DNA from: Pseudomonadota bacterium
Lineage (GTDB): Bacteria > Desulfobacterota > Desulfobulbia > Desulfobulbales > SURF-16
Assembly (NCBI GenBank): GCA_018822545.1
Contig: JAHJKA010000072.1
Span: forward strand, 1 to 64,000
Length of the DNA stretch: 64,000 bases
Direction: 5' to 3'
Below the pieces are notes generated by a model. That model saw nothing but the letters and a program-made list of their open reading frames with translations, was not told the origin of the DNA and ran no database searches. Positions 18,104 to 25,691 of the stretch are shown here, piece after piece; the stretch's first letter is position 1; each line of letters opens with the position of its first letter. The position numbers and the translations under genes were made by a program.

Positions 18104-19234
18104 ATGCCTGAAACTTCACCCCGAAAAATACCCTGCGACCCGGCCCATCATATCCGTCAGATCTTTATTGAGGAAAGCTGTGCCGACCTGGCCTATGTCC
18201 ACGAAATCTGTGAACGGGCCCAACTGCCCACCCAGATTATAGCCGACCGCAGCGATCCCCCGGTCGCCTATGGCTCCTTCCCAAAGAATCTCCAGATCGG
18301 CAAACAACACCTTGTCCTGAGTAAAAATCGGGGCTGTTTTTTTAAGCCCTGCCCGGGCACCAGAGAGTATCGCTGCTGCGATTACCATGTACTCAATATC
18401 GGCATGGGTTGCCCCATGGATTGCGTATACTGCATCCTCCAGGCCTACCTGAACAAGCCCTGGCTCACCTTCTTTGTCAACAGCCATGACCTCTTTGCCG
18501 AGCTTGACCTGGCCTTTAAGCGGACCAGTCAATTTTGGCGAATCGGCACCGGGGAATTCACAGACTCCCTGGCCATAGACCATATCACCAGGCTGAGCCC
18601 CCTGTTGATTAACTATATGCGCGACAAAACCAAGGGCGTCCTTGAGCTGAAAACCAAATCGGTTTCCATCCAACATCTCGCAAATCTTGATCATAACGGC
18701 AGAACGGTGATAGCCTGGTCGTTAAATGCCCCGGCCATCATGACCAAGGAAGAGCTCCACACCGCAAGCCTTGACGAGCGCCTGGCCGCAGCCTGCCAGG
18801 TCGCTGACATGGGCTACAAATTAGCCTTCCATTTTGATCCGATCATCTACCATGATGGCTGGCAAGAGGGCTATAGCGCCACAATCAAGAAGCTCTTCGC
18901 CACTGTTCCCGCTGAAAAAATTGCCTGGATAAGCTTGGGTGCCCTGCGTTTTCTCCCGCAGCTGAAGGCCATCGCCCTCACCCGTTTTCCCGGCTCCACC
19001 TTTTTCCACGAAGAATTTATCCTGGGACTTGACAATAAATACCGCTATTTCAGGGCATTACGTGTTGAAATGTACAAGCATCTCTTAAATGAAATGCGGG
19101 CCCTGGCAAGCCCCCACACCTGTCTTTATTTCTGTATGGAAAGTGACGAGATCTGGCAGGAATGCGGTTTTACCCCAGGCAAGAGCCAAAGCCTGCCGGA
19201 CGATCTCGACACTGCCTTCACGCGCACTGCTTAA
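18104..19234 (+). CDS. Spore photoproduct lyase-like radical SAM protein
   Basis: 376 residues. The radical SAM 4Fe-4S motif is CPMDCVYC (Cys103, 107, 110), preceded by additional conserved-type cysteines (78, 83, 91, 92). The motifs RIGTGEFTDSLAIDH and LELKTKSVSIQHL match the SplB family, which repairs the spore thymine dimer. A C-terminal cysteine in LYFCMESDEIW may correspond to the H-atom-donor region, but I cannot align it here. No sporulation genes are in the window and the cell looks Gram-negative, so the real substrate may be another DNA lesion. Family firm, function uncertain. Confidence 0.85.
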   Translation: MPETSPRKIPCDPAHHIRQIFIEESCADLAYVHEICERAQLPTQIIADRSDPPVAYGSFPKNLQIGKQHLVLSKNRGCFFKPCPGTREYRCCDYHVLNIGMGCPMDCVYCILQAYLNKPWLTFFVNSHDLFAELDLAFKRTSQFWRIGTGEFTDSLAIDHITRLSPLLINYMRDKTKGVLELKTKSVSIQHLANLDHNGRTVIAWSLNAPAIMTKEELHTASLDERLAAACQVADMGYKLAFHFDPIIYHDGWQEGYSATIKKLFATVPAEKIAWISLGALRFLPQLKAIALTRFPGSTFFHEEFILGLDNKYRYFRALRVEMYKHLLNEMRALASPHTCLYFCMESDEIWQECGFTPGKSQSLPDDLDTAFTRTA

Positions 19235-19467
19235 CCACATAACATAATCTTTTATATTACTGTAAACACGTACTTTTATTCACAACAAGACTCTGTCCTC
19301 ATCACCATTTATCCAGACTTTTTTTTATTACGCCAACCCTCTCTTTTTTGGTTGGCTATCCCCTTTGCTTTTTGTATTCTAACAATCGTTGCGCATCGGA
19401 TCGACATACCTTTTTTTGCAGGCATGTCATTTTTAGTTTATTTCTTTTGGTTAAGGAGAGAACATTC

Positions 19468-19881
19468 ATGATTAATAAGGCAATCCTCATTGGTAATCTC
19501 GGCGGAGACCCGGAAGTACGTTATACCCAAAACGGTTCTGCCGTTGCCAATTTTAATGTAGCCACCACCGAACGCTGGAAAGATCAGTCCGGCACTCAGC
19601 AGGAACAAACTGAGTGGCACCGCGTCGTCGCCTTTGCTCGCCTTGGCGAGATTTGTGGCGAGTATCTTTCCAAAGGCTCCAAGGTCTATATTGAGGGACG
19701 TATCCAGACCAGACAATGGGATGACAAGGACGGCAACAAGCGCTACACCACAGAGATCGTGGCCCGCGAGATGAAAATGCTCGACAGCAAACCCAGCCAG
19801 GGTGGCAGCGGCGGTGGCGGCGGTTCCTACAACGAACCACCCCCAGCCGAACCCAGAATGGGTGATGATGTGCCGTTTTAG
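19468..19881 (+). CDS. ssb: Single-stranded DNA-binding protein
   Basis: 137 residues from the ATG at 19468, chosen for TTAAGGAGAGAAC just upstream; the open frame reaches back to 19348. It carries the OB fold ([71 protein letters not shown]) and a glycine-rich linker. The tail ends GDDVPF, the acidic tip that recruits repair and replication proteins. A strong terminator follows. Confidence 0.97.
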   Translation: MINKAILIGNLGGDPEVRYTQNGSAVANFNVATTERWKDQSGTQQEQTEWHRVVAFARLGEICGEYLSKGSKVYIEGRIQTRQWDDKDGNKRYTTEIVAREMKMLDSKPSQGGSGGGGGSYNEPPPAEPRMGDDVPF

Positions 19882-19901
19882 ACTTTTCCAGATGTCCAGC
19901 A

Positions 19902-19938
19902 GAAAAAAAGGGAGCCTTGGTAAGGTTCCCTTTTTTTA
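19902..19938 (+). terminator. Rho-independent terminator after ssb
   Basis: AAAAAAAGGGAGCCTT pairs with AAGGTTCCCTTTTTTT across a GGT loop with one G-T pair, and ends in a T run. It lies 20 bases beyond the ssb stop. Confidence 0.85.
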
Positions 19939-20227
19939 TGGTCATCAATACCTAACATACTGCCTTAGATTGTCGAAGAATCTCCCTCGCTCTTCACAGC
20001 TGTACCCTTTCTCACCCTTGCCATTGACGTTCTCAAAAATACCTCCCCAAGAGTGCTAAAAGAAAACAACCCAGAAGGAACTCGTTGACAACCCAGCAGG
20101 GATGTTGTCCTTCTTCTGACAAAGTATCGCCACCGGCACTGACAAGGGTGCCTATGAAATTTTAAAGGCTCTCTGTAAAAATTTCCCATCACCCCAGTGA
20201 AAAGGGTTCCCCTGGAGGAAGAATAGT
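19939..20227. other. Intergenic region upstream of the NtrB-type kinase
   Basis: About 290 bases with a small inverted repeat GACAAC/GTTGTC (20087-20109). A GGAGGAAG ribosome site (20214 onward) serves the kinase gene. No convincing gene seen. Confidence 0.5.
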
Positions 20228-21685
20228 ATGTCGCCAGCCACCAAGACATCAACGCTCAGAAAGAGCATGAATCTTCTCAACTTTATAGTTTTTATTTTTA
20301 TCGGCTTGCTGGTTATCGCCTATTCATATCAATTTTTCTCTATGGAAACGAAGCTTGGTAACCTTGAGGATTTCCACGATCTTTTCGACAACGTGCTTGA
20401 GGTCCGCCGCTACGAGAAAAACTATTTTCTGCACGTAGGGTCTGAAAATATTGAAAAGATCACGGAATATCTCGACAGGATTGATGCCGATATCAGTAAA
20501 CAAGAAAAAGACATCATCAGGGTGATCGGTCTTGATAAATTCCGTGAGTTTAGAGCCAACCTGGACGCTTACAGGCGTATCTTTACAACCTCTTCACAGA
20601 CCAATGGCAGCAACACCAAGATCGACAAGGAAAATCTTCGTCAAAAAGGTATGAAGATGGTGGACTTAACCAGAGAGCTTCTTGACAATAAACAGCTGCG
20701 AATACGTAACAGTTTCAAATTCACTATTTCCAGCTTCATTCTCATCACCGGAATTTTCTTTCTCTTTATTATCATTGGCCTACGACTGCAGGCCAAGAGT
20801 GTCCTTGACCGTATTGCCTTTGTGCAGCGCGCCACAAAAAGTATCATTGCTGGAAACTTTAAACCCATTGACTACCACACCCCGCAACAAGACGAGATTA
20901 CCGATCTGATCCGTGACTTCAACACCATGGCCTATGAACTTGATACCAGACAGGAACAGCTTATCCAGTCGAGAAAACTTGCCGCCATTGGCACCTTTTC
21001 TTCAGGTATCGCCCATGAATTGAATAATCCTCTTAACAACATTTCGCTGTCGGCCGACACCCTGCACGAGAATTTTGATGACCTTACACGAGAAGAGTTT
21101 CACGAAATCATCACCGACATCATCAACGAAACACATCGAGCCAGCGAGGTGGTTAAAAACATTCTGGACTTTTCACGAGATCAGAAACCAGTGGTTCAGC
21201 TCCTCAACATCAAAGAGGTTGTCGCTTCCACCAAAAAATTGATCGACAACGAACTGCGTCTGAATGCCATCTGGCTGGTCCAGGTTATTCCGGCAAATCT
21301 GCCTCCTGTGTGGGGTGAAATGCAAAAACTGCAGCAGGTTTTTCTCAATCTCTTTCTCAATGCCATCCATGTCATGTCCAAGGGGGGGCTGATTCATGTC
21401 GATGCCCAGGAAGACCCGCCAGGGTACATCAGAATCAATGTCAATGATACCGGCACCGGCATTGAACCTGAAAACATAGAACACATCTTCGATCCGTTCT
21501 ACACCACCAAAGAGGTGGGCAAGGGCACTGGCCTTGGCCTATCCATTGTTTATGGTATAGTGAAAAAACACGGCGGCTATATTGAAGTAAAGAGCGAGAT
21601 GAATGTCGGCACCACCTTCTCAATCATCCTGCCCATTGCCGCTGAAACACCGCCACAGCTTGGGAACGACACGCCATGCGAGTAG
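20228..21685 (+). CDS. NtrB-type membrane sensor histidine kinase
   Basis: 485 residues. Two membrane helices (about 16-36 and 165-187) flank a periplasmic helical sensor with VRRYEKNYFLHVG, a pattern found in helical-bundle/HBM-like sensors. HAMP, HisKA with GIAHELNNPLNNISL (His263), and HATPase motifs ([32 protein letters not shown]) follow. The start is backed by GGAGGAAG. It overlaps its NtrC-family regulator by 10 bases, so they are translationally coupled. The stimulus is unknown; the exporter operon downstream is a plausible target of the pair. Confidence 0.93.
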   Translation: MSPATKTSTLRKSMNLLNFIVFIFIGLLVIAYSYQFFSMETKLGNLEDFHDLFDNVLEVRRYEKNYFLHVGSENIEKITEYLDRIDADISKQEKDIIRVIGLDKFREFRANLDAYRRIFTTSSQTNGSNTKIDKENLRQKGMKMVDLTRELLDNKQLRIRNSFKFTISSFILITGIFFLFIIIGLRLQAKSVLDRIAFVQRATKSIIAGNFKPIDYHTPQQDEITDLIRDFNTMAYELDTRQEQLIQSRKLAAIGTFSSGIAHELNNPLNNISLSADTLHENFDDLTREEFHEIITDIINETHRASEVVKNILDFSRDQKPVVQLLNIKEVVASTKKLIDNELRLNAIWLVQVIPANLPPVWGEMQKLQQVFLNLFLNAIHVMSKGGLIHVDAQEDPPGYIRINVNDTGTGIEPENIEHIFDPFYTTKEVGKGTGLGLSIVYGIVKKHGGYIEVKSEMNVGTTFSIILPIAAETPPQLGNDTPCE

Positions 21686-23040
21686 CAGTCATTGATGATG
21701 AAAAAATAGCAGGCCAACTGGTCAAACGTGTCCTGGATGAAGAAGGCTTTGAAGTGGAACTCTTCCAGGCTGGCACTCCTTTTCTCACCCGCATGCGGCA
21801 AATGCCCTTTGCCATTGTCTTTATCGACCTGGAACTGCCGGACATGAACGGGCTGACTATCCTCAATGAGGTCAAACGATTTTGTGAGGATACTGAGGCG
21901 ATTATCATCACCGGCCACGGCTCCGTGGAAACAGCTCTGGATGCCACCCAGAAAGGCGCCTTTCACTACATCCATAAACCGTGCAAACGGCATGACATCC
22001 GGCTTCTTGCCTCTCTGGCCCGTGAGAAAATTAAACTTCAGGAAGAAAACAGAAAACTAAAATCGGCCATGGGCAACGATAACCTCATGGCTAATTTCGT
22101 CGGAGCCAGCCCGGCCATGCAGGAAATCTTCGCCATGATCAAGAAACTGGCCATGGTCAACTGTAACGTGCTGCTCCAGGCAGAAACCGGTACCGGTAAG
22201 CAGATCGTGGCCCGGGCAATCCACAACTTAAGCCCCCGCAACGGCCATCCATTTATCTATTTTAACTGTGGAGGATTTACCGAGGAATTGATCAGCAGCG
22301 AACTCTTCGGCCACGAGAAAGGGGCGTTCACCGGGGCCTCACACACCAAAATCGGTCTTTTTGAAGCAGCGGAGGGCGGCACCCTCCTCCTTGATGAAAT
22401 TGGTGAAATGCCTGCGTCCATGCAGGTAAAACTCCTGCACGTCCTCCAGGAACGCCAAATCATGCGGGTGGGGAGCACCAAGCCCATTGACCTTGACATC
22501 CGCATCATTGCCGCCACCAACAGAGACCTGCGGGAGGCCGTAAAAAAAGGCATTTTTCGCGAAGACCTCTTCTTTCGCCTCAATGTTGTCGGACTCCACC
22601 TGCCCCGCCTAGCAGAACGGGGGGATGACATCCCCCTGTTTATTTCCCATTTCATCGACAAATTCAATCTGGCCTTCAACAAGCAGATCACGGGCGTGTC
22701 GCCCCAGGTTATGCAACTTTTGACCGCCTACCCATATCCCGGCAATGTCCGTGAGCTGGAAAATATCATCCAGCGCGCGGTCGCCCTGGCCGACACCAAA
22801 CGTATCCAGGTCCGTGATCTGCCGGCCCGACTCCGGGAATTTGCCGACAATGTCGCCACCTCCGAACCCTTACTCCCCCTGGAGGACGTGGAGAAGAAAC
22901 ACATTGCCACGGTCCTGGAAAGGACCAACTACAACAAAAACCTGGCAAGCGTCATTCTCAATTTGCCGCGCACCACCCTCTGGCGGCGCATGAAAAAATT
23001 CGGATTGCTCAGTCCTGATCAGGATTCCGAAGAAAACTGA
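21676..23040 (+). CDS. Sigma-54-dependent response regulator (NtrC family)
   Basis: 454 residues. Receiver (1-120) with Asp51 in VFIDLELPD. AAA+ domain (about 135-370) with Walker A AETGTGKQ, the sigma-54 contact loop GAFTGA, Walker B GGTLLLDEIGEM and arginine-finger region FREDLFFRLNVVGL. A Fis-type DNA-binding helix-turn-helix ends the protein (LASVILNLPRTTLWRRMKKFG). All key residues for activating sigma-54 RNA polymerase are present, although the Walker A begins with Ala and ends with Gln rather than the usual Gly and Glu. It overlaps the upstream kinase. I could not find a clean -24/-12 promoter nearby. Confidence 0.95.
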   Translation: MRVAVIDDEKIAGQLVKRVLDEEGFEVELFQAGTPFLTRMRQMPFAIVFIDLELPDMNGLTILNEVKRFCEDTEAIIITGHGSVETALDATQKGAFHYIHKPCKRHDIRLLASLAREKIKLQEENRKLKSAMGNDNLMANFVGASPAMQEIFAMIKKLAMVNCNVLLQAETGTGKQIVARAIHNLSPRNGHPFIYFNCGGFTEELISSELFGHEKGAFTGASHTKIGLFEAAEGGTLLLDEIGEMPASMQVKLLHVLQERQIMRVGSTKPIDLDIRIIAATNRDLREAVKKGIFREDLFFRLNVVGLHLPRLAERGDDIPLFISHFIDKFNLAFNKQITGVSPQVMQLLTAYPYPGNVRELENIIQRAVALADTKRIQVRDLPARLREFADNVATSEPLLPLEDVEKKHIATVLERTNYNKNLASVILNLPRTTLWRRMKKFGLLSPDQDSEEN

Positions 23041-23223
23041 GCCCTTCTCCTTCCTCTGTCGTTTCACCTGCCACCACACTCTGCCCCGGTGCCCGATGCT
23101 GAGCCGTCAGCCATCTGTGCGCTCCCTTTGCCTAACGACGCCAACCAACTTGGCCCTTGGCCAGGAAGAACTCCTTCCAGGCCTGACCAGGGTCACCAAC
23201 CAACACGTTCCAATCTGAAACAT

Positions 23224-23538
23224 TCAAATCCGCCATCCAGAGAAAGTCAATAATGAGCGGGGCCCACATCGTTCTTCTCCCTGACATCTCTGCGCCGTTA
23301 TCTTCAGCCCCCTGTCCATTTCATATTGAAACACAACGCCTTGCACCACCAATTTGAACAAACTTTCTTTACCGGCACAGGAAGTTACGGGCACTAGGCC
23401 TGCATCCTTTCCGTCCCTTGCAAACTTTCGCATGGCCAAAGAACCAAATTTCATTTTGAAACACTTCCCCCAGTGAATTTCATCTGCAAAAAAACCTGCA
23501 AAAACACAAAATAACGCCATAACAGCTAAATACAACAC
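23224..23538 (-). CDS. Possible small secreted protein, unrecognised
   Basis: 104 residues from a GTG at 23538, or 98 from an internal ATG. The first about 18 residues are strongly hydrophobic (LAVMALFCVFAGFFA), like a signal peptide, followed by a basic, cysteine-containing chain (Cys in GKCF, TSCAGK, QRCQGEERCG). I do not recognise a family. No Shine-Dalgarno sequence is evident, so this may be a chance frame, but it is the only plausible gene in this 741-base gap. Confidence 0.3.
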   Translation of the reverse strand: MLYLAVMALFCVFAGFFADEIHWGKCFKMKFGSLAMRKFARDGKDAGLVPVTSCAGKESLFKLVVQGVVFQYEMDRGLKITAQRCQGEERCGPRSLLTFSGWRI

Positions 23539-23555
23539 ATTCAGCCATCATACCT

Positions 23556-23588
23556 AGGGCCATTGTGGCGAAACGCCCCGATGGCCCT
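23556..23588. terminator. Stem-loop, possible terminator
   Basis: AGGGCCAT and ATGGCCCT form 8-base arms with an inner GGCG-AAA-CGCC stem, followed on the plus strand by CTTTAG. It could end plus-strand transcripts or lie in the promoter of the small minus-strand frame. Moderate structural support only. Confidence 0.4.
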
Positions 23589-23781
23589 CTTTAGTCCAGA
23601 CACGCCAAGCCACAAAAAAAATAAAACTTAACAAACTGTTATAACGTCGTTTCAATCACCTCTCCCCCTTTCCCGCACCCTCCTCCCATAACTCTGGCAT
23701 TGAATATGTATTAGGGCAGAGACATGAAGGCGCAACAGCAGTTTCACTTTTAACACTCAACAACAAAGGAGCAATGAGACA

Positions 23782-24717
23782 ATGTGGCACATGTATCTTC
23801 CCATCGCTGGTAACAGCGTAAATATAATGACTATTTTCGGGTTAGGGGGATTTGTCGGTCTCCTGTCCGGAATCTTCGGAGTCGGGGGCGGCTTTCTCAT
23901 GACCCCTCTCCTGATGATGTTCGGCATCCCGGCCACCGTGGCCGCCGCCTCTGATTCAAATCAGATCGTCGGCGCTTCGACATCAGGCACCCTGGCCCAC
24001 ATGCGCCTCGGTAATGTTGACGTAAAAATGGGTGTCCTGCTGCTGATCGGCGGTATCCTTGGCGGTACGGTGGGCGTTCAGCTCATCAAAATCCTACGCG
24101 CCATGGGCAATGCTGACTTTTTGATCAGCCTGACCTATGTTTTGATGCTGGGTGGTGTTGGCGGCTATATGTTCATCGAAAGCCTGCAAAGCTTGAAGAA
24201 AAAACCAGCATCTGAAGTGCTGGACATAAGCGCAAAGCCCAAAAAACCATCCAGCTGGGCCATGATGTTCAAGAAGATCCCCTTCCAGACCCGTTTTGAA
24301 AAATCCGGTGTTGAACTCTCCATCCTCGTCCCTCTTGTTCTTGGTATTTTCGTTGGTGTTCTTGCCGCGATCATGGGAGTCGGCGGCGGCTTTATCATGG
24401 TACCGGTCATGGTCTATCTCCTGCGCATGCCCATGCATGTAGTGGTGGGAACCAGTCTTTTCCAGATTCTCTTTACCTGTGTCAACGTTACCATCATGCA
24501 GGCGAAGACCAATCACACTGTCGACTTTGTCCTTGCCGTTCTGCTCCTGCTTGGCTCAACCATTGGCGCCCAGGTTGGCACCAAGGTCAGTAAAAAATTA
24601 AAGGGTGATCAACTCAAAATCCTTCTGGCATCCCTTGTACTTCTGGTCTGCATAAAAATGTTGGCCGGTCTCCTTATGACTCCTGATTTTATGATTGCCA
24701 TGAAGGGAGGACACTAA
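23782..24717 (+). CDS. TauE/SafE (TSUP) family membrane exporter, probable sulfite/sulfonate or related anion
   Basis: 311 residues, about eight hydrophobic segments, with the duplicated signature GIFGVGGGFLMTPLLM (about 30-45) and AAIMGVGGGFIMVPVM (about 197-212). A cytoplasmic loop of about 45 residues separates the two halves. The family moves sulfite, sulfoacetate or organosulfonates and related anions across the inner membrane. AAAGGAG lies before the start. The next gene starts two bases after the stop and encodes PF09608, a known TSUP partner in my recollection. The substrate is inferred only at family level. Confidence 0.9.
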   Translation: MWHMYLPIAGNSVNIMTIFGLGGFVGLLSGIFGVGGGFLMTPLLMMFGIPATVAAASDSNQIVGASTSGTLAHMRLGNVDVKMGVLLLIGGILGGTVGVQLIKILRAMGNADFLISLTYVLMLGGVGGYMFIESLQSLKKKPASEVLDISAKPKKPSSWAMMFKKIPFQTRFEKSGVELSILVPLVLGIFVGVLAAIMGVGGGFIMVPVMVYLLRMPMHVVVGTSLFQILFTCVNVTIMQAKTNHTVDFVLAVLLLLGSTIGAQVGTKVSKKLKGDQLKILLASLVLLVCIKMLAGLLMTPDFMIAMKGGH

Positions 24718-24718
24718 A

Positions 24719-25486
24719 ATGAAAAACAACTATAAAATATACATTTTTATTCTTCTTATCGCCCTCTGGGTCCAGGGTGGCAATGCAAAAGGCGCCACCC
24801 TGGATTTGGACCTCACTCCAGAGCGTGTGGACATTGGGACCTTTTATAACGGCACCACCGTCAAAATCAGTGGCCAGATGCCTGCGACTGCAGAGGTTGT
24901 GGTAAGGCTGAGTGGTGAAGGCGAGGAACTCCATCTGAAAAGAAAAGGTAAAGTCGCCGGTCTGTTGTGGATGAACACCAGTGACCTCACTTTTGAAAAT
25001 GCTCCTAAGGTTTATATGGTGTCAACCGGTACCGGTCTTAAGGACCTGGAAACTTCAGCGGCAAGTCAGTTCAGCTTCAAAGCCCTGAAAAATCGCATCG
25101 AAATTGCCCCAGAAAGTAGCGACAACGATTTTCTTCTCCAGGAATTTATCCGCCTCAAAAGTAAACAAGCCCTCTATTCCGTCACCCCTGGGGGCGTAAG
25201 CTATGGCCAGGAAGCAGGCGGCATGAAATCCTATGAGACAACGATGACTATTCCATCCAACATGAAGCCTGGGAATTATGCTGTTGATGTTGCAGTGGTG
25301 CAGGACGGCAAGATCATCGCCAGTACCAGCAAACCCTTGGTTTTAAAACAGGTTGGTTTCCCAGAGAAACTTTCCAAGATGGCTTACGGCAATGGACTGT
25401 GGTTTGGCATCATGTCAGTGGCCATTGCGGTCATGGCAGGCCTGTTCATGGGCATGGTATTCAAGGGTAAGAGCGGCGCCCATTAA
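24719..25486 (+). CDS. PF09608/TIGR02186-like membrane-anchored periplasmic protein
   Basis: 255 residues. A signal peptide (about 1-26), a beta-rich periplasmic region (LDLTPERVDIGTFYNGTTVK, ISGQMPATAEVVVRLSG, SVTPGGVSYG, TTMTIPSNMKPGNYAVDVAV), and a C-terminal membrane helix (about 227-250, LWFGIMSVAIAVMAGLFMGMVF). This is the pattern of the TIGR02186/Alph_Pro_TM family, often encoded beside TauE/SafE exporters, with no established function. It is only two bases from the exporter stop, so one transcript. Likely an accessory subunit; inference. Confidence 0.82.
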   Translation: MKNNYKIYIFILLIALWVQGGNAKGATLDLDLTPERVDIGTFYNGTTVKISGQMPATAEVVVRLSGEGEELHLKRKGKVAGLLWMNTSDLTFENAPKVYMVSTGTGLKDLETSAASQFSFKALKNRIEIAPESSDNDFLLQEFIRLKSKQALYSVTPGGVSYGQEAGGMKSYETTMTIPSNMKPGNYAVDVAVVQDGKIIASTSKPLVLKQVGFPEKLSKMAYGNGLWFGIMSVAIAVMAGLFMGMVFKGKSGAH

Positions 25487-25587
25487 TACGCCCATAATAT
25501 ATGTAGACACTCTTGCGCAGTTTCAGGCAGGATTATAAATAGCTCTTACTTTTTACGTTATAAGCATTACTAACAATTCGGTTCCAG

Positions 25588-25625
25588 ACCCCTCTCCATG
25601 GCGCATCATGGCCTGAGAGAGGGGT
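25588..25625. repeat. Stem-loop between PF09608 gene and PPDK-like gene
   Basis: ACCCCTCTC (25588-25596) pairs with GAGAGGGGT (25617-25625), with inner CCATG/CATGG. It lacks a T run, so it may be a processing or partial termination signal that sets different expression of the two halves of the locus. Confidence 0.4.
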
Positions 25626-25691
25626 TGCCGAAGCACACGAAACCGACCACGCACAACAGTCACACTTACAGAAAAACCGGAAGATGTTTTG

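Larger units (their letters stand above)
23041..23781. other. Long intergenic region before the TauE/SafE exporter
   Basis: 741 bases between the NtrC gene and the exporter. It contains a possible small secreted protein on the minus strand (23224-23538) and a stem-loop at 23556-23588. The last 200 bases should hold the exporter promoter. No good sigma-54 site was found; TGGCATTGAATATGTATT near 23695 departs from consensus at the -12 GC. Confidence 0.5.

Noticed and set aside
23695-23715. Sigma-54 promoter before the exporter
   Set aside because: TGGCAT...ATGTA lacks the invariant -12 GC dinucleotide.
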